64,000 nucleotides of DNA from Haberlea rhodopensis (GCA_907163345.1 CAJQUN010000911.1:83819-147818); one strand, 5' to 3'; positions 24,636 through 37,337 are shown, counted from the stretch's first letter. The notes: generated by a model from the sequence alone, not told the origin. A program made the numbers and translations.

Positions 24636-25334
24636 TTATTATTTATTTTATTTTATTTAAAAAATAATATTTTTAATATTGAGTTGGTGCATATAATTAT
24701 TTCTCGGTTTATATGCCCAATGGTGGTCAATAAATCAAAATCTCTTCCAAGTTCAATACAATCTAGGGAAAATTTCGGGCCGGTACCATTTGGTAAAAGA
24801 TTTTTCAGCCCAGTCACCCCAAAAAAAATTCTTTCAACAAGGTCCACTTTTGGTCAAAATGACCAAAATAGTTCTGTCTTCCTTGAATCACACCCTTCAA
24901 CCCCAAAACCCTAGTCTCCAATCCTCACACCAGCCACATGTCCCAACCACCAACGCTAGTCGTCGGAAGTTGTCGCTCCTCCCATGGCGTCGGAGCTGCG
25001 CGCACTGGTCGCGAAGAAACGAAAACAAAAATGTTGTGCAAGAAGACAAAATCATCTCATTCTTCTGTTTATCAGCTATTTACCGATTGATTTTTGTTTT
25101 ATATTTCAATTTTTTTTGTAATGACTGTTTGTAGATTTTTAATCTGAAACGTAAAAGTATAATGTATTTGAGATTCGGTCAATTGTTTGAATGAAAATTT
25201 TATATTTATTATGAATTTCAATTTTAGTGTAATGATTTTAGTAGAATTTTAATGTAACAAAACTATAATGTATTTGAGATGTTTGATCAATTGTTTGAAT
25301 GAAAATTTGATAATGTAATGAAATTGAAACCATT
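24636..25334. other. Intergenic, repeat-like
   Basis: An open stretch on the plus strand (about 24790-25134) shows no family motif. Text such as TTTGGTCAAAATGACC is common in decayed plant transposons. No gene is called. Confidence 0.35.
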
Positions 25335-26305
25335 GGTGCATGTAATTTACATGCACCGACAACTCATGAGTCTATCGGTGTATGTAATTTACATGCACCG
25401 ATAGACTAAGTGGTGCATGTAATTTACATGCACCAACAATTCATGAGTCTATCGGTGCATGTAATTTACATGCACCGATAGGTCTAAAGGTGCATGCAAT
25501 TTTTCCACAAATATACAGTAGAATGGATTGGACTGATAAACTATCATAGTGCCTCTAGTTTACATATTACTACGAAAGCCCTTGTCTTTTCTGTTGAAAA
25601 TTAGTTGCAGCCAGAGGTTGAAAACCCTATCACCATAAAAGAGAAGGTAGAGAAGAAAAGAAGGAATAATGGAGAAGTCGGGATCCTCGAATAAGGATTT
25701 TTGAAATAATAATATATTACATTCATGTCTTAATTTTTAAGTGTTATTTGTGAATGTCTTTAACACTTACTGTATGATAATTATTTGATATGTAATTTGA
25801 GAGCCAATGCAAATGTTGAGTCTACCGATGCATGTAATTTACATGCACCGGTAGACTATCGATGCATATAAATTACATGCACCGGTAGACTAGCGGGGCA
25901 TGTAATTACATGCACCGATAGACTAGCGGTGTATGTAATTACATGCACCGATAAACTAGAGCGCATGTAATTTACATGCATCGCTATATGTTGCTTGCTT
26001 GTTGATCTTGTAACAAATTAAATATACAATATATTATTTTATAAATTAAATTTTTATTATGGATGAGTATATAATATATGATAAATTATTGAATAATCAA
26101 ATAACAAAAGTATATTATTTTTCAAATGATAATATATTACACCAACATATCTTAATTTTTAAGTGTTATTTGTGATCGTCTTTAACAATTATTGTATGAT
26201 ACTTATTTATTATGTAATTTGAGAACTAATGCAATTGTTGAGTCTACCGGTGCATGTAAATTACATGCACTGCTAGACTACCGGTGCATGTAATTTACAT
26301 ACACC
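25335..26305. repeat. Cluster of eleven 22-23-bp near-palindromes containing RY motifs
   Basis: Copies start at about 25335, 25377, 25412, 25454, 25827, 25861, 25895, 25928, 25960, 26249 and 26283, plus a half copy at 25489. Each is GGTGCATGTAA followed by its complement (TTACATGCACC), often extended by CTATC/GATAG on either side. Spacing is about 34-42 bp within subclusters. Every arm carries the RY/Sph core CATGCA (or TGCATG), which B3-domain factors such as FUS3 and LEC2 bind. There is no CRISPR relevance in a plant. Confidence 0.9.
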
Positions 26306-26340
26306 GCTATGCGTTGCTTGCTTGTTTAAGATTGTTAATT
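25705..26340. repeat. Higher-order duplication containing the palindrome subclusters
   Basis: 25705-26010 and 26126-26325 share flanking text on both sides of the palindromes (GATAATATATTACA and CTTAATTTTTAAGTG before, GTTGCTTGCTTGTT after). A unit of palindromes plus spacer was therefore duplicated as a block, with copy-number change inside. Confidence 0.75.
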
Positions 26341-27739
26341 CTTCTACTTTGATTTGGGAAGATAAGATAGTGCTACCTCACTGATATATTGTCGGGAATT
26401 TGATATATGCATTGTTATGTTATTATAGATCCTTCCACTAACATAGTGACATGATGTCTGAAAGGTTAAAAATGAAACAGTATGTAAACGAATGAAAATG
26501 GAATTTTCGAGTCTATTTTTTACTTGGTATGTTGTACATAAACAAATGAAAGTTGAAAAAAATAAATCAAAACTTTTGGAAGGAGATGATATGTTGTTTA
26601 TCTTTTTCAAATTTGCTACAAAAAAAATTGTTTACCTAAAGAGACATTTTAGCAAACACATAATGTGCACCAAAATTGAAATAAAAGTTCAATGTTAATT
26701 AAATCCAAAAATACCATAAAAACAGCAAACAAAATTGAAACGAAACATATGTTTTCTGTGGTTGGAGAAGAAGAACATTTGGCGAAATGAAAAGGAGTCA
26801 CCGTCGCATCAACCACAACTCTGCCGCCGCTCCATACACCTCGCATAACCACCATTGCTGATTTCCCAGAATACGCGACAACACCAACTCTCACGGTAGT
26901 ATAGTATTATTTCTTTATAACTGAACTTGATGATATTTTTTCTCAAATCTATTTCTTTCTCATAACTACCTTCGCTTTTGTTGAAAATCGAGATTTTATG
27001 TCATGCATCGTCACGTTTATTTCATCTCCACTATTTTCAAGTTTGTTTCATCTTTACTATTCCAAATTTTAAATCTGAAACAAGATTTTATTTGGATATC
27101 TATGGATTTGTTAACACCTAACAATTCAAACTAAAGCCCATCACGAGAAGTTACAATTTACAAAGTTAATCAAACAATTCAGCAAAGGTGTTAATAACAT
27201 CATCTATCCTACAACTTCAAGAACTCAAAACCATCAAAGTCAAGTAATCAAATAGATCCTGAAAGATAATTTCAAACATCACCAACAGTTGGAATAAGGA
27301 AATCTGCAGTACATCAACAGAAAAAAAAAATAATATGGAAAAATAATATAGAAACTGACAGTTACTGAATAAAGGATCAATTATTGCCCAAAATTGTTAT
27401 TGTCAATCCACTCGTACACCAATTTCGAAAAATCAAAACAAACAGCATAGATGCCTGGTCAAGGGGCCTATAAGACATAGGCGAGGGTTTCTGCTTCGGG
27501 ATTAACCTTTAAAGGAAAAACAAATAGCATAGATTGAAGATTTACAGAGATATTTACAAGGCTATAAGTCTGCTCGCTGCAAGCATTTTCATATGGCTTA
27601 CCCACCTGCTGGCCCCTTCCCTAAATTGCAAGAGATTGTTAACACTCTTGCAACAAGCTTTCTAAATGGCTAAGTTACCCAAATGGTGCCCCTGCACTAA
27701 ATCCGCCAATTGCATCATTCCTATGCCACAGAGACCCCG

Positions 27740-27805
<66 letters not shown>

Positions 27806-28670
27806 AACCTTCGTTACATTTATAAAAAATAGACTGCAGTATATTTTGCATGATATAAAGGGACCATAAGAAATGCTGTACAGGGAATAGTTGGAGAAAA
27901 GACATGCATTTATGCTTATGGAACATTAATTGTCTTCCAAAATTATTCCCAATAAGAACACAAATGCAACAAAAACAAAGAATTTAAGTTTCTTCCCCCT
28001 TCGCTATCTTCTCAGACATATCAGCAATGAGTGAATAATTGTTACAGTCAGAAACCTTCGTTACATTTCTCTCTATTAACTACTCTGTTTTTTGTTGAAA
28101 ATCGCCAATAAAATTTTTATGTCATACACCATCACGTTTGTTTTATCTTCACTATTTTTCACGTTTGTTTCATATAACCTATTTTAAATTTTAAATTTTG
28201 AATAAATTTTTTTTGGATGATGAATCGAATGATATTACACACTAGTTATTTATTATTGTAGGATGAAGGTAAATCTCGGACTGATCGATCATAATTTTCT
28301 TTCGATGATATATCATATTATCGACAAAGGCATTTCAAAATTAATTTGATTAACTTTTCGTAGTAGACCTACTAGTCTACTAAAAAGACAATTTACGGCC
28401 AAACCCTTGTCAATTTCAGGCTTTCAGCTCTGGAATTGCCAAACCCTCACTCTGGAATTTGGAAATTGCAAGCGCTTGACTGGAGCTTCGGAATATCTTC
28501 TGATTATCCATGAATTCCCTCTCTTTTTTACGGTGATTTCTCTTCCCTCTTCTGTTTTTCATTCCCATACTCTGTTCAATTGTCTGGAATTTTTATGAAT
28601 TGAACCTCTCGCTGTCGTTTAAACAGTGTCCCTTTGCTAGCTGGCCGGGTGGTAGGTTTTGGTTTTATTA
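26341..28670. other. Intergenic, repeat-containing, upstream of HINT
   Basis: It includes two related blocks (about 26985-27085 and 28085-28200, sharing CATCACGTTT-type text and ACTATT runs) and a repeated AGAAACCTTCGTTACATTT (27803 and 28049). A terminal-exon-like peptide on the minus strand at about 27665-27740 (WHRNDAIGGFSAGAPFG then stop) has no recognisable partner exon. No gene is called. Confidence 0.4.
27742..27801. repeat. (TA)n microsatellite
   Basis: About 30 uninterrupted TA units. Confidence 0.95.
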
Positions 28671-29006
28671 ATGCATCCAAAGGTAATGCCAAGAATCCAC
28701 CTTTCCCACTCTTTCGCCTCCCTCTTCAATTCCGCAGGTTCGACTTCTCCCTCCTTGAGATTTTTTTTCCTCGAAATCCCTAACATGTTTTCTTAAGGTG
28801 CTTGTGTTCCATTCAAAAAATTCTTTTTATGTATTGTTTTTCTTTGTTGAAGTTCATTGTCTTTTCCCCGCGTATGTTTGCCTACAAGTGAAACATGTTC
28901 TTCATTCCTTATGAAAGAGTTTTGAGCTAGCTAGCACGTGATGTGAGTTTTTCTGTAGGAATTACTCAGCTCTGAGAAAAAAGTTACTAATCTCATGAAA
29001 ATCATG

Positions 29007-29046
<40 letters not shown>

Positions 29047-32000
29047 CCCTCATTACGGCCTGGAGCAATATTTAGAATAGAAATCAGAGCATAGAGAATT
29101 TTGATCTAGGTTGGATTAATCAAACAGCATCATGATCATTTCTTAAATTCTGCATTAAAAATATAAATTATCAGTGATGTCATTTCCCAACTAGTCGCAA
29201 TCTTTGAGTTTCTTTCATGACTTAAAACTCTCGCATAAAGAAAGTTTTTTCCTTTTTAAGTCACGTACACAAAAAGAAAAGAAAAGAATGAGGTCTCTTG
29301 CAGCTAACTGTGATTAGTTGCTTTGTAAATATTGACAAACTTAATGACTATAAGTCTTTGTTAACTATGTATGTATTTATCATGTATCTTTCAGAGCCTT
29401 GTCTTCTATACGTGCAAGTGATGAAGAGGCTTCTGCTAGAGCTGCTGCACTCAATGCTTATACTGAAGCACCAACAATGTATCAACATTTACCCTGGCTG
29501 ATGTGTATTGATTTATTTCCCTTACAATTTTTCCAACTTTTGGATCAAAATAGCCATGCAAGAAAGCTCAAGCAATTTTATGTGCTTGAGATTGATTTTT
29601 TTTCAGTTTCGGTTCCTCATAGTTTTGAATTTGTCTTTCCATTTCCTTCGTCCTCCTTTTATGTCAAGCAACTAGTCTCATGATACTATGCTTCAAGAGT
29701 TGGGATCACCAATGAGGAAAGATGAAACATTATGCAATGATCTAAACTTGAATGAATTTTGAAATGCTGTATTGGTTAATAATGGGTTCTTATGAAAATC
29801 TGTTGGGGTATCGTATATTTTCTGATACGGATATACACGGGTATGTCTCAGGTCCGATAAATATCGGATACGCCAGATGGCGTATCTGAATTAAAAATAT
29901 CTGAATTAAAAATTAATTTTTAATCTCGGACACTTGTCTGGATACGGTCAAGATGTCATATGGTGTATCTGGAATTAAAATTAATTTTTAATCTTGGATA
30001 CGTGCCTGGATATGGCCAAGATAGGTCTGAGACCATATCCGACACGGTTAAGATATGACAACTTAGTTATTTTGACTTTTAATGTGTTTAATGTTGATTA
30101 TATGTTTGAAACTTGATTTCTTATAAACATTAGGGAATGTTACATTTAACATCCTATAGTTATGTTCTGCAACCGTTTTACATCCTCAATTTTCATGAAT
30201 TACACGGGATTTTTAAAATTTCTAGGATGAGATATGTTTGTATACGGTGATTTGTTACTTTTTATATATATACGTCAATAATATTTAGGAACAATTAAGC
30301 AAAACTACTATAGTTTGGTCTAAATTTCACTTTACAACCATTGTTTGAAAAATTACTCTTTATATCCTCAACTTTTATGAACTATAACACTTTGCATCAT
30401 CTTGACTCGATTTTGTGCTTATACCTAAATTCATCGCCACGTTCCATCATCGTCTTACATCCTCATGTGTCTTGATGCTTTATCATTCATGTCTTTCAAG
30501 ATTCGACAAGATTATTGCAAAGGAGATCCCTTCAACCATTGTATATGAGGATGAAAAGGTACTTGCTTTTCGAGATATTAGCCCACAGGCTCCCGTTCAT
30601 GTTATTGTCATACCAAAGTTACGAGATGGGTTGACGCAGCTTGGCAAGGTGTGTTTTCCTTTGTTTTACTATGTTACTATTGATTGGTTGCTTCATATGT
30701 TTAATGAAGGTTATATGCTGTTAGAAGTTCATACTTCAAAATTATTCAAACCTCATGCTCTTACGCCAAGACTTACAGAGAGGTGGTGAGAAATGTACGA
30801 AGTTTGACTTTTGGAACAATATTTAATATATATGTTACGTAAAGGATAAATTTGATGTGGTAACTGTTTATGGTTAATATTTGATATTGTACCTTTGTTG
30901 TGCGCTGTCTGCTCACAACCAAAAATTTTTGCTACCAGTATTGGCTCCGTTATGAATAGATGTCATTATTAATAATCAATTCAAATTGCTTTTCACTATT
31001 TATATTTCTGTATGATCATGGAAGAGAAGTCATACCAAGATTTTTAGACTCAGATCGGTGATCAACTTTAACAAGAATTTTTTTTTAATGTTCGACAGGC
31101 AGATCAAAGACATGTTGAGATTTTGGGCTACCTTCTTTATGCTGCGAAAATAGTGGCGGAGAAAGAAGGCATCGTAGATGGTTTTCGTGTTGTTATTAAC
31201 AATGGCCCGTCTGCTTGTAAGTTTCTCTCTATCTCCTCGGTTGTGTGCTCTTGACTATAGCTGTGTGGGCACGAGAAAGAAGTAAGAATGAGTGTCCAAT
31301 TCCCACGCTCAAAGCATGGTCAGAAGAGGGGAAATTTTAAACATGGTCCCAAACGGTCACTTATTCGATTTTCATCATTTTACTATTACAAACCGCATTA
31401 TTCATCCTTATAACTTCCATTTTCTCATCACATTCTGTTCCCATCATTGAATCTATGTTAAAATAGAGAGAAATGGTAGCTGGCTAGTATCTCCCAGTTT
31501 TAGCCTGAAAATGTCATCCTCCTCCCTTTTGTTAATGTTACTTGCATCAAATGATTTTGGCGACATTGGGATTGGGTTACAACATCTTTCCTTGTTGTTA
31601 TTGTAAATGTAATATTTTCACTCATGGAATTGATAGTATAATACACCACTTGAAAAGCCCAAAGGCATTGCTACGATAATATGACACCTATTTCTGTCTC
31701 GCAGATGATAAACTGCACCCTTGAAAAATGATCACTCCTCTCTGTCTAACCTTTTCAAGCAAAAGGATCATCCCATCAAGAAATTAAAGCAGCCCTGTTT
31801 ATTCTGAGTTCACCTTACTACTTATATGTGATAAATCAATCAATCGATTGAAATTATGATAATTGATTCCGAAACAGTACTCCTGTTCAAATTGGGTTTA
31901 GCTGTGCAACAATGTGGATGGGGAGATGATGATAATTGATGAAGCTGGAGGTGTGATAAAATTACACCATTGTTACATGTACAATAGTGAGAGCGGTTTT

Positions 32001-32412
32001 TTCCTCCTCTGTTTTTGCTTCAATTCTATTGAAAACTTCAGGTAAATTTGAAGATGGGGACAAAATTTGCTGAAAAAGTGGAAGTTTGAGGATCAATTTG
32101 CCACTTGTAAATATTGCCAGAGACAAAAAACAAATAAGTGCTCGGGAAGAAAACTATAACTGCTCCATCATAAGATGTTTCCCCCCTCCCCCACCCAAAT
32201 AGATTGTTTACGTTGATGGATAAATATTTTTCAACTATTCTCTGCAAGTCTTATTTTTCTGCTCTAGATATTAACAACCTGAAACTTGCCAAATATAATA
32301 ACATGTTCTCTTTTAATTCAACAATATTGTTCTCCTGTCTCTAGGTCAATCCGTGTACCATCTCCACTTACATGTGCTTGGAGGGAGACAGATGAAATGG
32401 CCAGCTGGGTAA
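28671..32412 (+). CDS. HINT2: HIT-family nucleotide hydrolase (HINT, organelle-type)
   Basis: Five exons, 28671-28737, 29397-29478, 30501-30648, 31099-31216 and 32345-32412, give 160 residues. The N-terminal 50 residues are Arg/Ser/Ala-rich without acidic clusters at the start, like a plastid or mitochondrial presequence. The HIT domain follows: FDKIIAKEIPSTIVYEDEKV, LAFRDISPQAPVHVIVIPK, HVEILGYLLYAAKIVAEKEG and the histidine triad YHLHLHVLGGRQMKWPAG at the C terminus. HINT enzymes hydrolyse adenosine phosphoramidates and related AMP-lysine bonds; the middle His of the HLHLH motif is the nucleophile. The segment before the triad is NNGPSAC where many homologues have Glu-Gly. Exon 2 was placed at the AG ending at 29396 because only that keeps phase with exon 1. 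Subcellular site is inferred from the extension only. Confidence 0.88.
29012..29044. repeat. (AT)n microsatellite in HINT intron 1
   Basis: About 16 AT units, within the first HINT intron. Confidence 0.9.
29815..30060. repeat. Imperfect repeat in HINT intron 2
   Basis: Motifs such as AATTAATTTTTAATCT and GGATACG/GGATATG recur two to three times (for example 29918-29945 and 29972-30000), with local inverted symmetry (CGCCAGATGGCG). It is probably a decayed transposon inside the intron. Confidence 0.55.
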
Positions 32413-32869
32413 TTATACCAGTTAAAGGAGGATCACTAGAGATTCATTTTGAAGAGAAGTATGCAGCTTTGTGGGCAGTGTAAGAATTGTCATTAACATC
32501 TTCGAAAGCGAGTTAATGTGGGCTTGTGATAATCGGGAGACCAATCAGTTCTTTTTTTCTTTAGTCAATAAATTAAATGTTATAGATCAAGGAAATAAGA
32601 TACAACTGCACTGGCCTTACACAGATGATAATACAATCTTAACTCAATACATGAAAATGAGAATCATGTCGATACATAGAATATAAGTATCCAAGTCAAA
32701 AAAAAAACTGAACATTCTTAAACTAAACATTGATAGAAACAACTTGGCATTGCGAGTCGATTGCACAAGACATCCCCGATATTCTAGTTTCCCTGATAAA
32801 GGGAGGTGCAGTCAATTTTATTTATATTTCATGAACATATAAATTATAGCTAGCTAGCTACTTACCTAG
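32413..32869. other. Intergenic between HINT and ankyrin gene 1 (convergent)
   Basis: It holds two 3' flanks. Text at about 32605-32680 (CTTACACAGATGATAATACA) is repeated at about 38712-38760, which marks the left limit of the tandem duplication that made the two ankyrin genes. Confidence 0.6.
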
Positions 32870-35057
32870 CTAGGATAACAACCTATTGTTTGAAGGAAAT
32901 AACCATCTGGTGCAACGTAGTATGACAACTAGAAGAGGATACTTTAAGGTTATAAACATGACCGGCAAGGTAGCAAAGAAAAGCTGAAGAACAGTTACTG
33001 ATGCTAATCCGTGTTGATAGAAAATAAGACAGGTGCAGAAGGCAACCATCATCGCTGCTATGGACAAAAAAAGGGATGTCACACCAATCACCAGCCGAAA
33101 AGGCAATGACTTCAGGAAATCGTCTTCTGCATAACGGGACGTCAGTATGGACAGAAACATCAGCATTGATGTCAAAGAGGATAGGGTTGCCACTGCCTCG
33201 GACACAGGAAAAATAAGAAAAAGCCTTTGGTTTTGCAGACTTAGAGAACCTGCGTTCTTGTAGCCACCAGGCACTGTAAAGGCAGTTGTGTAAACCACCG
33301 TGGCAATTAGCATCGCAACGAGCATGCACGATTTGGCCGTCTTCTTCATCATTTTTTCACCTTCTTTCATCAAACCTTGGTGCTCTGAGATGAATACATC
33401 GCGTGGTGTTTTGCCTTGATTGTTTTTCATGTTTCTATATGAAGGTTGGACCAACTTTTCGACTTCCTTAAACCACAAAACTTCTCGTTGCATCTGAAGA
33501 GCTGCCCCTGGTATGAGATTGAGCTGATTTTGAGGGGCTAACCTGCCGGCCAAATGCATTATGTTATTGCCTTCGGTGTCTATATATGTCAGTATCAAAT
33601 CTCTGACACCGTGTAGTTCATATATTAAATTGAAACATTGGATATGGCGATGCAAAACAGCAATATGAAATATGCTGTGCCTTGAATCGTTAACTTTGTA
33701 CAGGAAATCTGGATATCGACGGATCAGTTCGACCAAGAATTTATCATTTCCTGATACAGCGGCTGTAAAAAGCATTTTCGAATTAGCGTTTCCAAAAGAT
33801 TCCATATTATTAGCTTGTCCGGTTTCGATATCATTTTCTTGATGGCATAATGCCGTAAGATCCCAAAGATAATCGAGCAATGTATGTGCATCACACGATT
33901 CATCATCTGCTTGGGGCAGTACTTGCTGCTGCAACTTCATGTTATGAGGCAGTAATGGAGCTACTGCACATATGGTCGGAGGGATAGATTCATGCATAAA
34001 CAACACAATCATTTAGAAAGGTAGATAAATATGAATATAATGAACTATATTCGCAAAATCACTAACATGCGCGGGCAATGATTCTCCGGCTTAGTCCTTG
34101 TGGCATATTGTCACTAGTGCCACAAAATGCTAATGGTTTCCGTGCAAGCACTTGTAAAGGTGTCTCGTCATTGCCGTCTTCAACTCCAGCTAGCTTGTTA
34201 TTTTGTTGTAAGATTCTCGTAGCCATATCTGCATCCATGAATTGTTTAATGAGAATTAAATGAAACCGTCGTGATGTAGAGTTAATCGCTCACCATACAA
34301 CCCAGAGTCGATGGATGTTGTGAGAAGTTCAATTTGATCCTTTAAATTCCAAATCTCAAAATCGGATAATTGGAAAAGATAATCGACCATGCCATGGTGG
34401 CCTAACAATGCCGCCATGTAGAGTGGGGTGACACCCGCACAACCATGGATCGTGGGCAATTTTTGGTTCTTCTGTACCATTAAATGGGCGATATGGACAT
34501 TGCCAGCGATAGCTGCAAAAGTGAGTGCAGTGTTTCCCTTATGATTCTGTATTTGCAGTGTAACAGAAGATTGATCTCCCATCATTTCCAGCAACTTAGC
34601 AACAAAAGAGGCATGCCCTTCCAAAGCAGCTATATGGAATGCAGTTTCTCCCCCTTCTGTTATGCGATCTTTACCCAATGATATGTCGTTGGTTAACAAA
34701 CTTTTAGCAGCCTCCCAGTCGCCCTTCAATGCAGCTTTGTGCATAAGAACACACCCAGTCATATATCTTGCACCTGTGCACAAACTAATATATTTTTAAA
34801 CATGGAATACTTTTCGATGGATACTTTTTACTTGGTTGACGAACTAAGTATAATATAAGAAAGGAAAGGAAAGATCCATAAAATGTTCCTATGCCATTTA
34901 ATATTTACATATAGGTAGTAATAGTATATCATAAATAAAACTGTATTAGCCGAATTACCGAGACGCAGTACTTACGAGCTGATGAAAGAAGTTGAGTGGC
35001 TCTTCGTTTGAGCTTTAACTTCTCATCGTTCCCTTCTTCCGATTGGTAACCTCCCAT
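32870..35057 (-). CDS. Ankyrin-repeat membrane protein with PGG domain, copy 1
   Basis: Four minus-strand exons, 35057-34976, 34773-34294, 34228-34067 and 33963-32870, give 605 residues. Residues about 30-300 form ankyrin repeats (HKAALKGDWEAAKSLL, GGETAFHIAALEGHASFVAK, GNTALTFAAIAGN, GVTPLYMAALLGHHGMVDYL, later SIFHIAVLHRH and GNNIMHLAGRLAP). From about residue 440 comes the PGG domain (KSCMLVAMLIATVVYTTAFT, then VPGGY), with four hydrophobic spans to the end. This is the architecture of ACD6, ITN1 and related plant plasma-membrane or ER proteins that act in defence and salicylate or salt signalling. No subfamily is assigned. Exon 3 uses a CAT|GTTAGT donor shared with copy 2. It looks intact. 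Intron 1 is about 200 bp, against 1.1 kb in copy 2. Confidence 0.9.
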
Positions 35058-35977
35058 TTCTCAAATTCTCTTGAATCAGCAACACTTATATGTAAAAAGG
35101 CAAATTAATGATCATCAAACACAAATCAATCGGTTCTCAATTAATTATTATTCGCATTGGATTTTGTTATTTTATTTTACAAATAAATTGATCGCTGAAA
35201 TTGCACACACCGTGTAAAATATCAACATAATTTCTTCCATTTTTGACAGTCAAGTGAAATTTGAAGGATAGTTAGTAACGCACATACCGGCCAGCTAGAA
35301 GGATGGAGCGAAGAGAAAAATGATTGGCCGAGCTTTCCTTCGCTGCAGAGTTAACATTTGAAGACACTCCGTGGTTTTGGAGTTTCTTTGTAATGGTCTT
35401 GGTCAATGCTTAAATTACCAAGTAATTTCATTGCCTACAAACAATCAATTTATTATATATATATTTCAAAATGAATTTCAATCCAATTATTGAGCAACTA
35501 CTGCGTAGGGACATTATCTCGAGCACCAAATCATTAGAATAATAAAGCAGGTATTATTGGTTGAAGTTTTTTGTTCTTTTGTAGTAAAATAATTAGATTA
35601 ACAATTCATATCATGGGATGGATCGTGTATTTGTAAAGATCAAAATACATAAATATCTGTACATATGTTTATATGAGTATTGATGTTTATAACATCGGAT
35701 GTACAGAATTGAGACCAAGTTTTAATATAGATGAAAGAGACTTGACGAACCCAACATCAACCTTTCTTTGAGCAATTATTGTTGTGCAATTATTGCACAA
35801 CAATAATATTTTAATTCTTTGAAATTTCTTGGTTAAAACCATTATTTTGATCCCCACCAAGTAAAAACAATTTTCTTGTTTTGCTTTCGGCGGGCATGGA
35901 AAGGTATCGACAGTGGGTCATGTCTTGTCTAAATTAATAAAAAGAAAAAAATATAACAATGAAGTGTGTATTTGGGT
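35058..35977. promoter_or_regulatory. Upstream region of ankyrin gene 1
   Basis: Its first part (to about 35600) is homologous to the flank of copy 2 (42457-42960) and to the third locus fragment (62057-62270), and so preserves the ancestral promoter. Beyond that it continues into intergenic sequence and the hAT nest. Confidence 0.5.
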
Positions 35978-37329
35978 TAGGGGTGTAAACCGGTGTTTTC
36001 ATAACCGGACCGGACATAAAATCGGTGTCCTTACTGGTCATAGGTTCGATCGGTTTAACCGGTTAAACCACTGGTTCAACCGGTGTATGACGTCATCATG
36101 ATGTAATATCTATATTTAATTTTTGAAAAATATATAACATGTATTTGTAAAAGTTTCAAATGTTCATAATAAAAAAAATACGATTGTAGTAACATAGCAT
36201 GGAGATCAATATTTTACACAATCTTTCAGTAATTTCATCTATTTAAGTTTATAACTATTTTTTTTATATAAACTTTATATATAAAAGGATTAATTACAAA
36301 CGCACTAATTAGTCATGCATACACCAAATTTGTATTATATTATTCAATAATGGGCTACTATATTATTACAAACACTTTATTATTGATTATCAAAATTAAG
36401 AGATTTTTTGTCTTTTTTGATACAATATATTACTTTTTGTATTTGTATATAAGACTGATACAAATATCAAAAATATATAATGAGTACATGTTAAAACTCA
36501 TAGTTGCATGGAATTGATGCAATACAAAATTAGATCTAATATATATAATAAACTCCATAAAATCTTCAATCATGGCAATACAATTTTCATGTAATCCACC
36601 AATTAAAATGCAAGAATTGATTTTTTTATTAGAAAGTTCATACATTGCCTGTAGAAGAAGAATTGTTGTGTGAATGATAAAACTTAAAGGGATAACAAAA
36701 AAAAAATGAAAAACTAAAAAAAAAAAAAAAAAGGTGAGAACCGGTTCAACCAGTCGACCGGTTCACCGGTTCGACCGGTTTTTGACCGGTTTTCACCGAT
36801 TCTTTGCCCCTCCGATTTTATACTGTTAACCGGCCCGGACTCAGCACCGGTCACCGGTTGAACCGGTCGGACGGGCCGGTCCGGGCCGGTTTTAATAACA
36901 CTGGTGTAAACGAACCGTATCGAACCGAATATGCAGAAAAATTTAAGGTTCGCATTCGGCTCGAAATAGTTATATTCGAGCTCGAGTTTGATTCGAAGTT
37001 CGAATAGTTTCAAAAATTTAGCTCGAATCAGAGTTCGAGTTCGAGTTCGGCTCAAAAATGTTCGAACATGTTCGCGAACTATCCGAATTATTGCTCGAAA
37101 AAAATTATCCGAATTTATTTAATATATAATTATATTGTATTAATAAAATATTAAATTTCGCGAGCGGCTCGCGAACTATCGAACAAAGTAATTTGGGCTC
37201 GAGTTCGGCTCGAAAAAAAGTTCGAACATGTTCAAGTTCGACTCGAATTCGAGAATTTCGAATTCAAATCAAATATTTATCGAGCCGGCTCGAAAAGTTC
37301 ATGAACATGTTCGATTCGTTTACACCCTA
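35978..37329. mobile_element. hAT-type MITE, interrupted by a second hAT MITE
   Basis: It starts TAGGGGTGTAAAC and ends GTTTACACCCTA. The 8-bp flanks ATTTGGGT at 35970-35977 and 37330-37337 are identical, a clean hAT target duplication. The interior right of 36912 is the TTCGAACTCGAG-type repeat family seen at 11985. The left end is separated from the rest by the nested element at 35991-36903. Confidence 0.88.
35991..36903. mobile_element. Nested hAT MITE, AACCGGTT family
   Basis: 913 bp. The left terminus CGGTGTTTTCATAACCGG and the reverse complement of the right terminus (CAGTGTTATTAAAACCGG) are imperfect inverted repeats. The flanking GTGTAAAC (35983-35990 and 36904-36911) is an exact 8-bp target duplication taken from the host MITE's own terminus. 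The subterminal regions are dense in ACCGGTT motifs. There is no coding capacity. Confidence 0.88.
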
Positions 37330-37337
37330 ATTTGGGT

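Noticed and set aside
24790..25134. Open frame with a plausible ATG upstream of the palindrome cluster
   Set aside because: No recognisable motif, and the surrounding text is typical of decayed repeats.
25335..26305. Regularly spaced repeats resembling a CRISPR array
   Set aside because: Eukaryotic nuclear context, palindromic repeats with variable and partly repeated spacers, no cas genes.
27665..27740. Terminal-exon-like peptide on the minus strand ending AGAPFG-stop
   Set aside because: No acceptor site (a TA microsatellite adjoins) and no upstream exon. I could not assign a family.
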